A program made the translations under genes and the position numbers. Below the pieces are notes generated by a model. That model made no database searches. It was not told where the DNA came from and worked only from the letters and a program-made list of their open reading frames with translations. Shown here one piece after another: positions 11,054-20,889 of a DNA stretch of 64,000 nucleotides. The stretch comes from JBEKIK01 sp963845975 (GTDB lineage: Bacteria; Planctomycetota; Planctomycetia; Pirellulales; Thermoguttaceae). Each line of letters begins with the position of its first letter. The first letter of the stretch is position 1. The stretch covers positions 2,514,133 to 2,578,132 of the forward strand of contig CAWJUD010000002.1 in assembly GCA_963845975.1 (NCBI GenBank). Reading direction: 5' to 3'.

Positions 11054-11434
11054 TTGGAACCATTATTTATTGAATCCACTCATCAATATTGGTTCCTGAT
11101 ACCTTTATTTCGATTCGTCACCACAACATACCAGGGAGGCACACATAACTACGGCACCGATTTCCAAGTTGGCATAGATGGCACTGGTTTTTCAATCCTG
11201 GATTCGTTTAATGGCTCCAACGAAGCATGTCCGCAAGGAGGCTTGCTGCCCTTAGGATCAAACCTTTATGGCGTAACAAGCGGCTGGGCCCAACCGACTA
11301 GCGTCAGCAATGGTAGTTTGTTTTACGTCACCATCCCCATACCTGAACCCTCCACCCTCGTTCTCCTCGGCACGGGCATTGTTGGGCTAAGCGCCTATGC
11401 ATGGAAATGGCGGAAGGCGCATCGGAACAATTAA
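11054..11434 (+). pseudogene. remnant of GloVer-repeat PEP-CTERM protein
   Basis: From about 11120 the frame shows one GloVer-type repeat (GTDFQVGIDGTGFSILDSF, then GGLLPLGSNLYGVTS) and ends with a full PEP-CTERM signal: IPEPSTLVLLGTGIVGL, a hydrophobic helix and a KWRKAHR basic tail. Whole proteins of this type have several repeats and a signal peptide, both absent here. The residues before 11110 do not look secreted. Probably the 3' end of a deleted gene. Confidence 0.65.
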
Positions 11435-11910
11435 AAGTAACGTCAGGAATTATTGCTTCCAACGAAAAGACGTATCCTACCCTTTACATGCATAAATACT
11501 GCCGGGTAGTTCTCTGGGCGTTGCCCAAGAACTACCATTCCAAGTGGAGGCGGCGGGGGTTTGATCGGATTCCTTCGCAAGTTTTAATCGATTCTTCATA
11601 ACATCTTTTCCCATAGCATCTTCCGACTCTGGATTTCTGTCACATTACTCCAGGACGGGAAATGATTTTTCGATACGGCGGCGGTCATATTTCGATATAG
11701 GATATGTCTCAAGTAGAGAGGTGGAGGTATTATTTTCCCAACTCGCATTCTATTCTAGACTCGATACCCTCTCGACGTAAGTGCCTTGCTGATTTGGGGG
11801 GTAACGTTCCTTACGCCTACAACAATCCCGATCTTCCACTAACTTCGATATTACTGCCCCTTTGCCTTCCCCCTCCCCACACGCAATAATTCCCTGGAAG
11901 GGAGATACTC
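11435..11910. other. intergenic region with one strong hairpin
   Basis: No convincing gene. The stretch 11505-11536 is a near-perfect stem-loop: GGTAGTTCT pairs with AGAACTACC, and an inner TGGGC pairs with GCCCA around a GTT loop. It lacks a T tract, so it is not a standard terminator. Nothing else was recognised here. Confidence 0.5.
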
Positions 11911-12132
11911 GTGCAAAATCCCAGAGAAGCAATGTGGGAAATGCAACGTTTGGCGGATCGGGTCTGTGTTCTGATCCTCAGCAGCGATCTACCAGTAATC
12001 GACATCGAGATAGAAAAGAACAAAGTTCGAGAACACTGCCTCGAACTTTACCCTGACCGGGAACAACTCTACGAAATGATTTACGAGAGCCGCTTTCAGC
12101 GGCTTTGGAAGCAGTTTCGAGGTGAGGAATAA
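11911..12132 (+). CDS. small hypothetical protein
   Basis: 73 residues starting at a GTG preceded by GGAAGGGAG at good spacing. It is charged and helical (IDIEIEKNKVREHCLELYPDREQLYEMIYESRFQRLWKQF) with no recognised domain. It ends eight bases before the convergent phosphatase gene. The good ribosome site supports translation; the function is unknown. Confidence 0.6.
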   Translation: MQNPREAMWEMQRLADRVCVLILSSDLPVIDIEIEKNKVREHCLELYPDREQLYEMIYESRFQRLWKQFRGEE

Positions 12133-12139
12133 TGTAGGT

Positions 12140-12601
12140 CTATTCCCGATCCTCGCTCGCCAATCGAATCGCTTCCACATAGGGATCACATGATCGGATT
12201 CGGGTAACGTGATCGACTGCCTCCTCCAATTGCCATCCTTTAATCCAGAAGAGGTAAGCAATAACAATGCTCGGGGAACGATTGACTCCCATGCTGCAAT
12301 GAACATAAACCTTGTGTCCCCGTTGTAGGAGTGCATCCAGAGCTTTGACACATTCTGGTAAGTGCCTTCTCAAATCATCGGGATCGAAATCTAGCACAGG
12401 AATCCGCCGAACCTCGATCTTCAATTTACGATAGTGAGTTTCAAGAGTGGCCAAATCAATTCCCCAATAGGCAAAATCGTCGTCCGTCTGAACATTGAGT
12501 ACCGCTGAGATCTTTTGATCCCGTTTGAGTTGGTCAATATCCCGAGGACTATGCGGGCTGGGACCCACAAACAAGTTGGGAAGGATGCTACTAATGTCCA
12601 T
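12140..12601 (-). CDS. dual-specificity protein phosphatase
   Basis: 153 residues. The catalytic P-loop is VHCSMGVNRSP, matching HCxxGxxRS, and a general-acid aspartate is available in VLDFDPDD. The opening ILPNLFVGPSP is the usual first strand of DSPs. It should remove phosphate from proteins or a small phospho-ester, acting in the cytoplasm. It is monocistronic and divergent from the small-RNA candidate at 12675. Confidence 0.9.
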   Translation of the reverse strand: MDISSILPNLFVGPSPHSPRDIDQLKRDQKISAVLNVQTDDDFAYWGIDLATLETHYRKLKIEVRRIPVLDFDPDDLRRHLPECVKALDALLQRGHKVYVHCSMGVNRSPSIVIAYLFWIKGWQLEEAVDHVTRIRSCDPYVEAIRLASEDRE

Positions 12602-12674
12602 GGCATCTATATTTTACCATCTGTTGAAGATAATACCTGTCGTTTAATGGACTCCCACTACCTGAAAGGGTGAT

Positions 12675-12773
12675 TTGACAAGAAAAAATGCCCGTATAAA
12701 ATGAGAGGCAGTGGAGGCAACTCCACACTCTTTCGCCCAGCGGTCCCTGCCCCCCGCTGGGCATTTTTATTTC
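12675..12773 (+). ncRNA. candidate small RNA, promoter to terminator
   Basis: A consensus-like promoter (TTGACA 12675-12680, 16-base spacer, TAAAAT 12697-12702) is followed at once by two hairpins: GTGGAG-GCAA-CTCCAC (12711-12726, a GNRA tetraloop) and GCCCAGCGG / CCGCTGGGC (12735-12762) with a T-rich tail. The transcript would be about 60-65 nt with no open frame. No family is recognised. Confidence 0.5.
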
Positions 12774-12900
12774 TTGTTCCTTATTCCTCCGCACATTTTT
12801 CCTTCATTTCAATCCATTCCTCGTTGCTCGGGCATCCAGCATCGGCCCATCGACGCAGTTCAAGTGCGTTCCATCTAACGCTGGTGCCAAAGCGGATCGG

Positions 12901-13110
12901 CTAGTATGCGACCTGATTTGGCAAGTTCGTTCGCTGATTAAGCAATTTGGCAGCTTCTCTCGAACTTAAGAGAATTTGCGGATAACTTTTCATCTTGGGC
13001 AATGCATCCATGACAACCGCTTTCAGAAAATCCCCCAGTTGGTATGTGTCTTCGATTTGAATTGTAACAGAAGCATTAAAACGAAGGGCTTGTTGTAGAG
13101 ATTTGGGCAT
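12901..13110 (-). CDS. small hypothetical protein
   Basis: 69 residues, MPKSLQQALRFNASVTIQIEDT onward. The end contains SSREAAKLLNQRTNLPN, which resembles an excisionase-type or MerR-type helix but is too short to assign. It is isolated, with no clear ribosome site. Function unknown. Confidence 0.45.
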   Translation of the reverse strand: MPKSLQQALRFNASVTIQIEDTYQLGDFLKAVVMDALPKMKSYPQILLSSREAAKLLNQRTNLPNQVAY

Positions 13111-13144
13111 GGTTTTCTGCTCGATTTAAGTGAATAGGGCCATC

Positions 13145-13385
13145 TTGAAATCCCCTCCCCGATTAGGTAATATGAGGGGGCCAGTCACGAGGCTGGGAAA
13201 CAATTAAAGGAGGACAAACCGTGGCTCACCAGCCACGATGAAACAATTGGATAGACGTGTGAACGTCAAGTATTTGCTTTCAGGAAAACGACCAACCTGA
13301 GCCGCTGAGGCTCTTGAAGAAGAAAAGCAGTTACTTGGCCCACACGCTCCGTATGGGAGCGTTGGGCCGGGTTCTGTTTTCTTCT
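13145..13385 (+). promoter_or_regulatory. promoter with structured leader and two micro-ORFs
   Basis: Promoter TTGAAA (13145), 17-base spacer, TAATAT (13168). The leader has AAAGGAGG seven bases before GTG at 13221, opening a six-codon frame (MAHQPR) that sits in a GTGGCT-CACC-AGCCAC hairpin. Its TGA overlaps an ATG at 13238 for a 20-codon frame (MKQLDRRVNVKYLLSGKRPT). A very strong hairpin follows (13337-13368, GGCCCACACGCTCC paired with GGGAGCGTTGGGCC) with a T-rich tail. This layout looks like an attenuator or a small-RNA gene upstream of the WG-repeat gene. Confidence 0.45.
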
Positions 13386-13528
13386 ACCCCTTGGTCGGGG
13401 TTCCTGGAGCAGGCTCGGTTTCAACGCTCCTTTTTTATTGGGCTTTTCCACGGCTGACTGACACCGACTTGTTTGCTCGTCATCAGTCACAATTCTGCTT
13501 ATCCATAAACATGGGGAAGGAGTGTTAC

Positions 13529-15082
13529 ATGCCTCAAGAATGGTATTACACTAAAGGCGATCAAAAATACGGTCCTGTAACTGTCGAGAAATTGAAGGAA
13601 CTGGCAGCCTCAGGACAGCTTCATCAGAGTGATCATTTATGGCAAGAGGGAATGAAACAATGGGCCAAGGCAGGGGCAGTGAGTGGGTTGTTTTCTGAGG
13701 TGCAAGCTGTCCCTCCACCATTACCTCCGACTACTTCCCGTCAAGACGAATTAAATACTTCTCCGAAAGAGTCTTCCCCTTCATCCACCTACCAAACGAC
13801 TAATGAGTCAAATACACCTCTTGATTTCTTAACATCAATGAGCGTCAAAGATTTATCTAACAGCAACGCATCATCAAACCGTCAGACTATAACTTCTAAA
13901 ATTCCAAGCCGAGCAATAATGCCTCTGTGTTGGCTCGGGGTGATTCTGTTCGCCGTTGCGGCTGTTTGGTACACCTACACATGGGATAAAGCACGCAGGA
14001 TCAAGTCAGCAATAGCGATTGGCGGAGCATTTTGGAACAAAGGAGAGAAGGATAAAGCAGTTGAAGAATACAAGCAAGTATTAGATTCACTCGTGGCTGG
14101 ATCAGATGCTTCCATTCTTTATCAGCGAGTTATAGACTACTACGTGGGAATGAAAGATCTAGTTTCGGCAAAAATACATATAAAGGCTGCAAAAAGTAGA
14201 GGGATCGCCGTTGCGGATTTAGAAGAACCAACTTATGACAAGCAGCCTAAACTAATTACAACAGTCTCAAATACTGGAAATGCTGACCAGGGCGGAATCA
14301 CTAAACCAGAAACATCCAATTTGAATTCAGACGAACGTAAATGGGGCTTCCTGGACAAGACAGGGAAAATTGTTATTAATTTCCAATATGATGATGTCCT
14401 ACCTTTTTCCCAAGGGCTTTGTGCTGCATTGAGAGATGGTAAATGGGGTTATATTGACAAGCAGGGGTACACTGTAATTGATTTTCAGTATGATACTGCT
14501 GACAGATTTTCTGAGGGTGTAGCATTTGTAACAAAAGCGAAAGAGCGACTTTGCATTGATACAAAAGGTCAGAAGTTATTTACTCATCAGTTTGATCATT
14601 GCAATGCGTTTTCTGAAGGATTAGCAGTAGTTGAAACGAGCATCGGCAAAAATAAAAACATATGTGGTGTGATTGATAAAACAGGAGCAGTTATACTAAA
14701 ACCTTATTCCTATTCCGAAATAAGTTCATTTTCTAATGGCGTAGCTATCGTAAGGTATGGTCACGGCCCACTTGAAACATGTTCTTATGGATTGATAGAC
14801 AAGTCTGGCAATTTGATTATGGAACCACAGAACTTTCACATCGCCGAGTTTCACGATGGTGTAGCAATCATAACTGCAGGAGTGGGTTCAGGCAATGGGA
14901 TTCAGTGGGGAATAATTAATACTAATGGGCGATTCGTTGTTCCATTGCAGCAACAACTTGGTTTTCTTTCATTTAGCTTCAGTGAAGGCTTAGTACCATT
15001 CCATTCAAATTCTTCGAGAGCAGGGTATATTAATACTAATGGACAGATTGCTATCAGTCTCGAAAAGGTAGATGATGTCTGA
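13529..15082 (+). pseudogene. GYF_2/WG-repeat protein, 5' part cut by IS
   Basis: ATG at 13529 follows GGAAGGAG. Residues 1-60 form a GYF_2-type domain (EWYYTKGDQKYGPVTVEKL), then a low-complexity linker, one membrane helix (PLCWLGVILFAVAAVWYTY) and a run of WG repeats (KWGFLDKTGKIVI, KWGYIDKQGYTVI and so on). The frame ends at a TGA supplied by the IS at 15080. Deleting the IS and one GTC repeat joins it in frame to 16435-18705, giving an original protein of about 1273 residues. The fragment alone would be a membrane-anchored WG protein. Confidence 0.85.
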
Positions 15083-15255
15083 GGTGGACCCCGTTGTCCA
15101 GACCACTGTTTACGATCAAAGGTAGCAGCCCGCGAGACCTATACCAAAGGTCTCGCGCGGCTGCTGATTTAACCAATAAGGTGGGAAGTGCCAATAGGCT
15201 ATCCCCGTCTTGCGCGATTTCAAAACGATTTGGACCACACCTGCAAGGCTCTCTT

Positions 15256-16080
15256 TCATGCCGCCCGATACACGGCCAGCGGCGTGAGATATTCCAAGGC
15301 GCTGTGAACGCGCTCATCGTTGTAAAATTGGAAGAAGTACGAAAGTCCTTTTTCCAATGCTCGCACCGTTGCGTAGTCGTGCAGGTACAGGTCTTCATAC
15401 TTCACCGTCCGCCATAATCGTTCCACGAACACGTTGTCCATCCAGCGGCCGCGGCCGTCCATGCTCACCGACACGCCCGCCGCTGCCAAACGACTAGTAA
15501 ACGCCACGGCCGTGTATTGCACGCCCTGGTCGGTGTTGAATATCTCCGGAGTGCCTTGCGAGAGGGCTTCATCCAACGCCTCCAGACAAAAAATGCCGTC
15601 CAGCGTGTTCGACAGCCGCCACGACAATACGTAGCGACTGTACCAATCCATGACCACCGTCAGGTACATCCAGCCCTGCGTCATCGGCACGTAGGTGATG
15701 TCGCTGGACCATACCTGGTTAGGCCGCACAATCTCCATATTTCGCAGTAAATACGGGTATATTTTGTGTTCTGGGTCGTGCCACGACAATCGCGGCTTGG
15801 GATAAATCGCCTCCAAACCCATGATCCGCATCAACCGTTGCACCCATTTTCGATTCACTCCCAAACAGGCCGCCATCCGCCGACTCCCGTAAAACGGAGT
15901 CCGCAGATACTGCTCGTCGATCCGCCGCATCAACGACAAATCCTCCTCGAGCGTATCGCGCCGTATTGACGCATACCAACTCGATCGGTTCAAACCCAAA
16001 AGCTCGCACTGCCGGCGGATGCTCACGCCGGGACAGCGCGGTTCAACGCACTTTCGTTTGAACTCAATCGAGTCGGGCAA
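15256..16080 (-). CDS. IS3-family transposase OrfB (copy 1)
   Basis: 274 residues in the minus-one frame relative to OrfA. An HTH_21-like start (CELLGLNRSSWYA) precedes an rve integrase core with the DDE acidic residues in SSDITYVPM, IFNTDQGVQYT and the later glutamate in FVERLWRTVKYE. There is no ATG; the nominal start is TTG, so it is most likely made as an OrfAB fusion by programmed frameshift at the AAAAAAAAAG run (16081-16090). Confidence 0.93.
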   Translation of the reverse strand: MPDSIEFKRKCVEPRCPGVSIRRQCELLGLNRSSWYASIRRDTLEEDLSLMRRIDEQYLRTPFYGSRRMAACLGVNRKWVQRLMRIMGLEAIYPKPRLSWHDPEHKIYPYLLRNMEIVRPNQVWSSDITYVPMTQGWMYLTVVMDWYSRYVLSWRLSNTLDGIFCLEALDEALSQGTPEIFNTDQGVQYTAVAFTSRLAAAGVSVSMDGRGRWMDNVFVERLWRTVKYEDLYLHDYATVRALEKGLSYFFQFYNDERVHSALEYLTPLAVYRAA

Positions 16081-16354
16081 CTTTTTTTTTCAACCACGCC
16101 AGCTCCATCTGCAAGCGGCCGATCTGCTCGTACAAGTCGGCGATCAACGCCTCCTGCTCCTGGCTCTCCCGGCGACGATCATCCGAAAACAGTTCGCCCG
16201 CCCCTTCCAACAATCGCTTCTTCCAGTAGCCAATCTGCGTCGGATGCACGCCGAATTGCGACGCCAGTTCGCTCGTAGTGCGGTCTCCACGCACCGCCGC
16301 CAACGCCGCCTTCGCCTTTAGCGAGGACTCGATCCTCCGTCGTTTCGCTCCCAT
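16064..16354 (-). CDS. IS3-family OrfA (copy 1)
   Basis: ATG at 16354 (MGAKRRRIESS) follows GGAGTCCGAG. It carries an HTH_Tnp_1 helix-turn-helix (TTSELASQFGVHPTQIGYWKKRL) and a leucine-zipper-like tail (ALIADLYEQIGRLQMELAWL) that ends in the slippery lysine run shared with OrfB. It binds the IS ends and feeds the OrfAB fusion. Confidence 0.9.
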   Translation of the reverse strand: MGAKRRRIESSLKAKAALAAVRGDRTTSELASQFGVHPTQIGYWKKRLLEGAGELFSDDRRRESQEQEALIADLYEQIGRLQMELAWLKKKVARLD

Positions 16355-16377
16355 CTCGGACTCCCTCCATTCGGACC

Positions 16378-18705
16378 ATGAGTACATCTAATCTATCAAT
16401 TTTCGTGGTCCATTTTTCGGGGTCCAGTATAGTCGGTATTGAATCTTTTGCTGAGGGTTTAGCTGCTGTACGATTTACATTATTAACCCCATGGGATCCC
16501 AAAGATGGAAAATACGGCTATATCAATAAGAAGGGGGAGTGGGCTATCCAACCTCAGTTCGAGTCAGCAAGGGATTTCTCGGAAGCGTTTGCAGCCGTGC
16601 AGTTAATTCGTGATGATAAATGGGGCTACATCGACAGGAGTGGGAATGTAGCGATACCTATTCAATTTGATGAAGTTGAAAACTTCTGTAATGGCATTGC
16701 ATTGGTCAAGATGTCAAATCACTACGGATTTATCAACACAAAAGGCGAAGTAGTCATTCCAGTAAAGTATAGTGAAGATCAATTAAAATCCACCCCTTCC
16801 TTGATATCAGGTTCTCTGATATCAGGACTTGTGCCGGTAAAGATGCAGCCAAGTGAACATACTTCTAATTCGAACACATACCACACCCAACCTTCGAAGA
16901 TAGAAGAAAGTACAGAAGGAAGAATTGCCTCGACGGCTGGCGTAGCCTCCTCGACAAATTATTCTTCGAAACAGATGCCTCCAAATAATCCTAGCAGATC
17001 TGGAGACAGGTCATACGTTAAAGATGATACTGAGAATCCACAAATATCGTCTTTATGTACTCAATTCAAGATTAACCTGCGAGGACGATTATGGGATGAA
17101 CGCATAAAGTATAACTATGTATGTTTTACACCAGATGAATCGTCGTTAGCCATAAGTGGCGTATCAAAAGTTAATGGAGATGTTATTCTATTTGCTGATG
17201 CAAGCACAGGACGAATAGAACAGGAAATACACAATCCACACGAACAAACAGAGATGTTGTCATCATTTGGCCTCAGTCGGATTACTTTTTCCCCAGACGG
17301 ACAACTAATGGCAACTGGCTCAGATGGACTTGTCAAGCTATGGCAATTGAAACCTGTTAAGGAACTTATCGCTCTCCCATTTAAAAAAAAGCCGACGACT
17401 TCAATAGGGTGGGGAAGAGAATATGGTGGCGAGATATACTCGCTACTTTTTTCAAAGGATGGTAAATCCCTATTCGCTGGTGGGGGCATTGACTCCTCAC
17501 CGCCAATTTATGGAATCGTTAAAGGCTGGAACATCGAATCATACAATGAGATATTTGCCATCGAACCAGAAGGTAGGGTCCGCTCTCTTTTCTTTTTGCC
17601 AGATGAACGCTCCATTGTAGGTGTTACAGACTTAGGAACCGTGAAAACATGGCATCCAAACACTGGTATTATGCAAACAAGCTCTCTCAAAATTCCAAAA
17701 GAGAGGGTGTGGAAATTGGCATTATCTGGTAATGGAACAGTGTTAGCTGATGTAATTGGAAGTGACTCTCTCGAAGAGTCCGTATTCAAGATCGAAGTTC
17801 TGAATGCTTCTAACGGAACTAAATTATCGACCATTTCTGAAAAGGCTAAACTTGTCCAAATGATGTTGTCCCCTGATGGACGAATACTCATTACAGGGAG
17901 AGATGGAATGTTTACAGCGGGGGGGCGTGTTATTCCAGATTCCTCCATTAGATTCTGGGACACTAAAACAGGACAGTTGCTTGCGGAACTAGAAGATCTA
18001 AGAGGTTATATCCAATCTTTATCACTCGCTCCCAACAACAAGATAATAGCAGTAGCCATTTATGATCCCACCCGATGGCAAGACTATCCAGGATCAGTAT
18101 TTGTCTGGGATATAAACTATGATAATAGTGCGTTATCAGGAGTTAAAACAGAATCAGGGAATGACGATCATCTCGGTGGAAGAGCGGTGAATAACTACCA
18201 ATATGTGAAAAACAAGGGCGAAACGAAAGTCGCTGATTTTGACCATACTATAGCTCAAAAGACGGGGCAACAGCCTAATGTTCAATCTCGGACATCTCCA
18301 AAAGAGATACCAGGATATCCAGTGGATGCGGTGGAATTCGGTGGCCATCATTACAAGGTGTTCTGGGAAATACTACCTTGGAATCAGGCTAAAATGACCT
18401 GCACTCAAATGGGAGGTCATCTGGTATGTATAGAAACTGATCAAGAAAAACAGTTTCTTGCAAAACTTAAAGGGCAGGGCAAGGCAGTATGGGTGGGTGG
18501 TCATCGCGTCGGTTCTAATACGTGGGAGTGGATCAATGGCAAGCCCCTCGCACGCAGCGAATTGAAAGAACAGTATCCACCAGCAGATCATAATTGCGTT
18601 GCATTTCATGCTAGTTCAGGTCTAAATGCACGTCCTGATAATGGGCACGTTGATTCGTTCCCAATAAAGGATATTCAGGGTTTCATTTGCGAATGGGATA
18701 ACTAA
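16378..18705 (+). pseudogene. WG/WD40/C-type-lectin protein, 3' part cut by IS
   Basis: The host sequence starts at 16435; the ATG at 16378 lies in the IS end and could permit expression of the fragment. Order: WG repeats (KYGYINKKGEWAIQPQ, KWGYIDRSGNVAIPIQ), a Ser/Asn linker, a WD40-type propeller (ITFSPDGQLMATGSDGLVKLW, MMLSPDGRILITG) and a carboxy-terminal C-type-lectin-like domain (NQAKMTCTQMGGHLVCIET, WVGGH, FICEW). With the 5' part this makes one scaffold-like surface or membrane protein. Terminal lectin cysteines are present. Confidence 0.85.
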
Positions 18706-18791
18706 AACGATCAGGAAGGGTTATGTACTAATCGATTCTTATTTTCTAAAGCACTTCCCCTGCCGCTCTTGTCTTTCTGACACCGACTACA

Positions 18792-18830
18792 AGCCCAGTT
18801 CCGCCAACGAATGCGGGCTGGGCTTTTTAC
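18792..18830 (+). terminator. Rho-independent terminator after the lectin gene
   Basis: AGCCCAG (18792) pairs with CTGGGCT (18818), with an inner CCGC/GCGG stem, followed by TTTTTACTTT. It begins three bases after the motif copy at 18778. The rest of 18706-19076 holds two more motif copies and a 17-codon frame at about 18908 that was not accepted as a gene. Confidence 0.75.
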
Positions 18831-19076
18831 TTTCTTGAGATTTAAAAAAGCCCTCTGCTGACACCGACTACAAGCCCAGTCTCACCAACTAAGCACCACA
18901 GGTGTTCTATGCCTCAAGATAGCCATCAGCCTGTCGGTCCAGCCAATTCACCCCAACTATAGCCAATTTGGGTAATCGTGAATCTTGAGCGGTCAAAATT
19001 GCTGTTGACACCGACTTAAGAAGTTATTTTCCAAGAAAATTCTGATTCCGATGTCTTTTATAGCAAGGAGATTCGC

Positions 19077-19874
19077 ATGAAACGTGTATTAGTAATGGTA
19101 GTTTTGGGCATTTTGGCAGCAGCCCTTACTGGCTGTGAAGCCCGAATGGAGGTTGCCAAGGACAAAGTCAAAGAAAAGATCGACTCCCTCCTCGGTAGTA
19201 TGGACGTAAAACGCAAGGAAATCGAGATCTCAGTCAACGGAATGAAGGAAGGGATCAACAGTTTGCGGAAGGCGAAGATCAAGGTTCAGGTGAGCAACGA
19301 CCAGATCCAACGGGAAGCAAGACCACTGGAAGAAAAAATGATCAACACGGATTCCGCCTTGAAAGCTCTTCGAGGACACCTCGAAGCGGCCCAGCCCGTG
19401 GAGATTGCTGGAAAGCTCTATAACCAGGAGGAGTTAAAGGATCTGGCTGAGCGTATCCTTCGAGCAAGGAAGGTCTATGTTGGACAAATCGATGGATTTC
19501 ATGGAGCAGAAACCAGATTGAATAAGGTTGCCTCGACTTTGGAACGGAAACAACTTGACCTGCAAAAGCATCTTGCCGACATCGAAGGTCAGCTTATGGT
19601 GATTGATTCCAACCGAATTGCCCTCGTTGCCATGCAACAATCAGCAGAAGCCATGGGCGAAAACGATGCCAGTTTGGCACAGAGCCTCGACCATCTACAA
19701 AAGAAGGTTAATTCCCTGTATGCGGAGATCGAGGTAGGGCTGCGTACCGAAGATGCAAAATGGGCAGAAGACTTGGCTACCAAAGAGATCGATGCCACTG
19801 ATAATCTGGTCGCTGGACTCCAGAATCCTCATGACACAAAGGATGAGATTGATCAGATCCTTGCCAAAAAATAG
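19077..19874 (+). CDS. coiled-coil lipoprotein
   Basis: 265 residues. Signal peptide MKRVLVMVVLGILAAALTGC with lipobox LTGC, so an anchored lipoprotein. The rest is nearly all helical heptads (EEKMINTDSALKALRGHLE, LERKQLDLQKHLADIEGQL). AAGGAG precedes the ATG, and a TGACACCGACT copy lies 60 bases upstream. No enzymatic motif. Probably a periplasmic structural or scaffold protein; the following gene also encodes a lipobox and coiled coils. Confidence 0.8.
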   Translation: MKRVLVMVVLGILAAALTGCEARMEVAKDKVKEKIDSLLGSMDVKRKEIEISVNGMKEGINSLRKAKIKVQVSNDQIQREARPLEEKMINTDSALKALRGHLEAAQPVEIAGKLYNQEELKDLAERILRARKVYVGQIDGFHGAETRLNKVASTLERKQLDLQKHLADIEGQLMVIDSNRIALVAMQQSAEAMGENDASLAQSLDHLQKKVNSLYAEIEVGLRTEDAKWAEDLATKEIDATDNLVAGLQNPHDTKDEIDQILAKK

Positions 19875-19892
19875 TGACCCGTTTGATGTCCC

Positions 19893-19923
19893 GAGATGCG
19901 TCGGGAAATCTCCGACGCATCTC
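19893..19923 (+). terminator. strong hairpin, probable terminator
   Basis: GAGATGCGTCGG (19893) pairs perfectly with CCGACGCATCTC (19912-19923) around a seven-base loop. The tail is only moderately T-rich (ATTCTAT). It lies between the two coiled-coil genes and 20 bases before the next ATG, so it may attenuate rather than fully stop. Confidence 0.65.
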
Positions 19924-19942
19924 ATTCTATAAAGGGTGATCC

Positions 19943-20854
19943 ATGAAATCCTACATAATCCTGTTTGCCTTGTTTGCCTGCACACTTTCGGGGTGCAGTT
20001 CGATAAATACAAGAATTGGTATGCCTTGGACTTATTGGGAACACGGTTTATTGGCAGTTGTTGGATTTTTGGCAGTATGTGTTTTGTTTTTCCTCGGAGT
20101 TTTGTTAGTCGTGGTAAGCGAAGATAACATCGAAGGATTTTTATGGGCTATAACACTATGGTGCGGAGCGGGATTTCTGCTCCAGCTATTACCACACGTT
20201 GATGGTGGAATCCAACTCATCCCCTTGCCACCCTGGTATTACGCCAGTTGGATAGCATGGATAATTTCAGCCGCTTGTTGGTTATTCATAACATTGGGAT
20301 GTCTTTTCGTTATTTGTTGTGGAAAGAAAAGCAGTGAAAATGCTGCTCCCTTATTCGTCATTGCACTAGGTCTGAATTTCCTTCTGTCATTTTGTAGTAC
20401 ATCAGGTGTCACTGCCGAACCCACTTCAGAAAACGTCGCCTGCCAGGACAAAATTGCACAGTGGGAGGAAGTTAAGCAACAACAGTCAAGGCTATTGGAG
20501 AAGATGTCGTATGAAAAGGAGATGCTGAAGACTTGCATAAGGAATATCGGTGCCAAAACTAAGCGGGAGCTAATGGACAATCCCATTGGAGGCCCTTTAG
20601 TTGAAGAATTAGAACAACTGACCCATCAGATCGCCAAAGTGCAGAACAGAATAGCCGCCATTGAATCGATACAGTCAGATTTGCGGACTCTGGAACGGGA
20701 AAAGTCCCTCAATAATTCAAGCTTATCGGCGGAAAAGGTGAGCGAGGTTTTACGGAAACAAAAGGAGCAACTTCTCAACCTATCCGACGACCCAACGCCT
20801 GACTCGGCTGTGCAACGAGATAAGTTACTCGATGGACTGATCGTTCGACCATAG
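19943..20854 (+). CDS. membrane lipoprotein with coiled-coil tail
   Basis: 303 residues. Signal peptide with lipobox LSGC (residues 15-18), then about four hydrophobic segments (LLAVVGFLAVCVLFFLGVLLVVV, ITLWCGAGFLLQLL, WIAWIISAACWLFITLGCLFVICC, LFVIALGLNFLLSFC). A coiled-coil domain of about 130 residues follows. AAAGGGTGATCC precedes the ATG. It probably acts with the preceding lipoprotein. No known family was recognised. Confidence 0.7.
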   Translation: MKSYIILFALFACTLSGCSSINTRIGMPWTYWEHGLLAVVGFLAVCVLFFLGVLLVVVSEDNIEGFLWAITLWCGAGFLLQLLPHVDGGIQLIPLPPWYYASWIAWIISAACWLFITLGCLFVICCGKKSSENAAPLFVIALGLNFLLSFCSTSGVTAEPTSENVACQDKIAQWEEVKQQQSRLLEKMSYEKEMLKTCIRNIGAKTKRELMDNPIGGPLVEELEQLTHQIAKVQNRIAAIESIQSDLRTLEREKSLNNSSLSAEKVSEVLRKQKEQLLNLSDDPTPDSAVQRDKLLDGLIVRP

Positions 20855-20889
20855 TTTTGACTTTTTCTTTTTACAAATGGGGAGTTATC

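Larger units (their letters stand above)
15080..16431 (-). mobile_element. IS3-family element, copy 1
   Basis: 1352 bp bounded by a 3-bp target repeat GTC (15077-15079 and 16432-16434). The ends share TGGACCCCG inset by five bases (TGAGG at one end, TATAC at the other). It encodes OrfA and OrfB with an A9G slippery run. It is apparently identical to copies at 33831 and 45513, in the same orientation. It splits the WG/WD40/lectin gene. Confidence 0.93.
13459..19016 (+). repeat. plus-strand copies of the TGACACCGACT motif
   Basis: Four exact copies, all oriented with the plus-strand genes: 13459-13469 (60 bases before the WG gene start), 18778-18788, 18859-18869 and 19006-19016 (60 bases before the lipoprotein gene). 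The copies at 18778 and 18859 share a 22-base direct repeat running into ACAAGCCCAGT. The same motif punctuates the minus-strand arrays at 25-31 and 42-45 kb. Range given spans the copies and is not itself repetitive. Confidence 0.85.

Noticed and set aside
18908..18961. 17-codon frame MPQDSHQPVGPANSPQL
   Set aside because: No ribosome site at proper spacing and too short. It may be a remnant of a gene starting like the WG gene (MPQEW).
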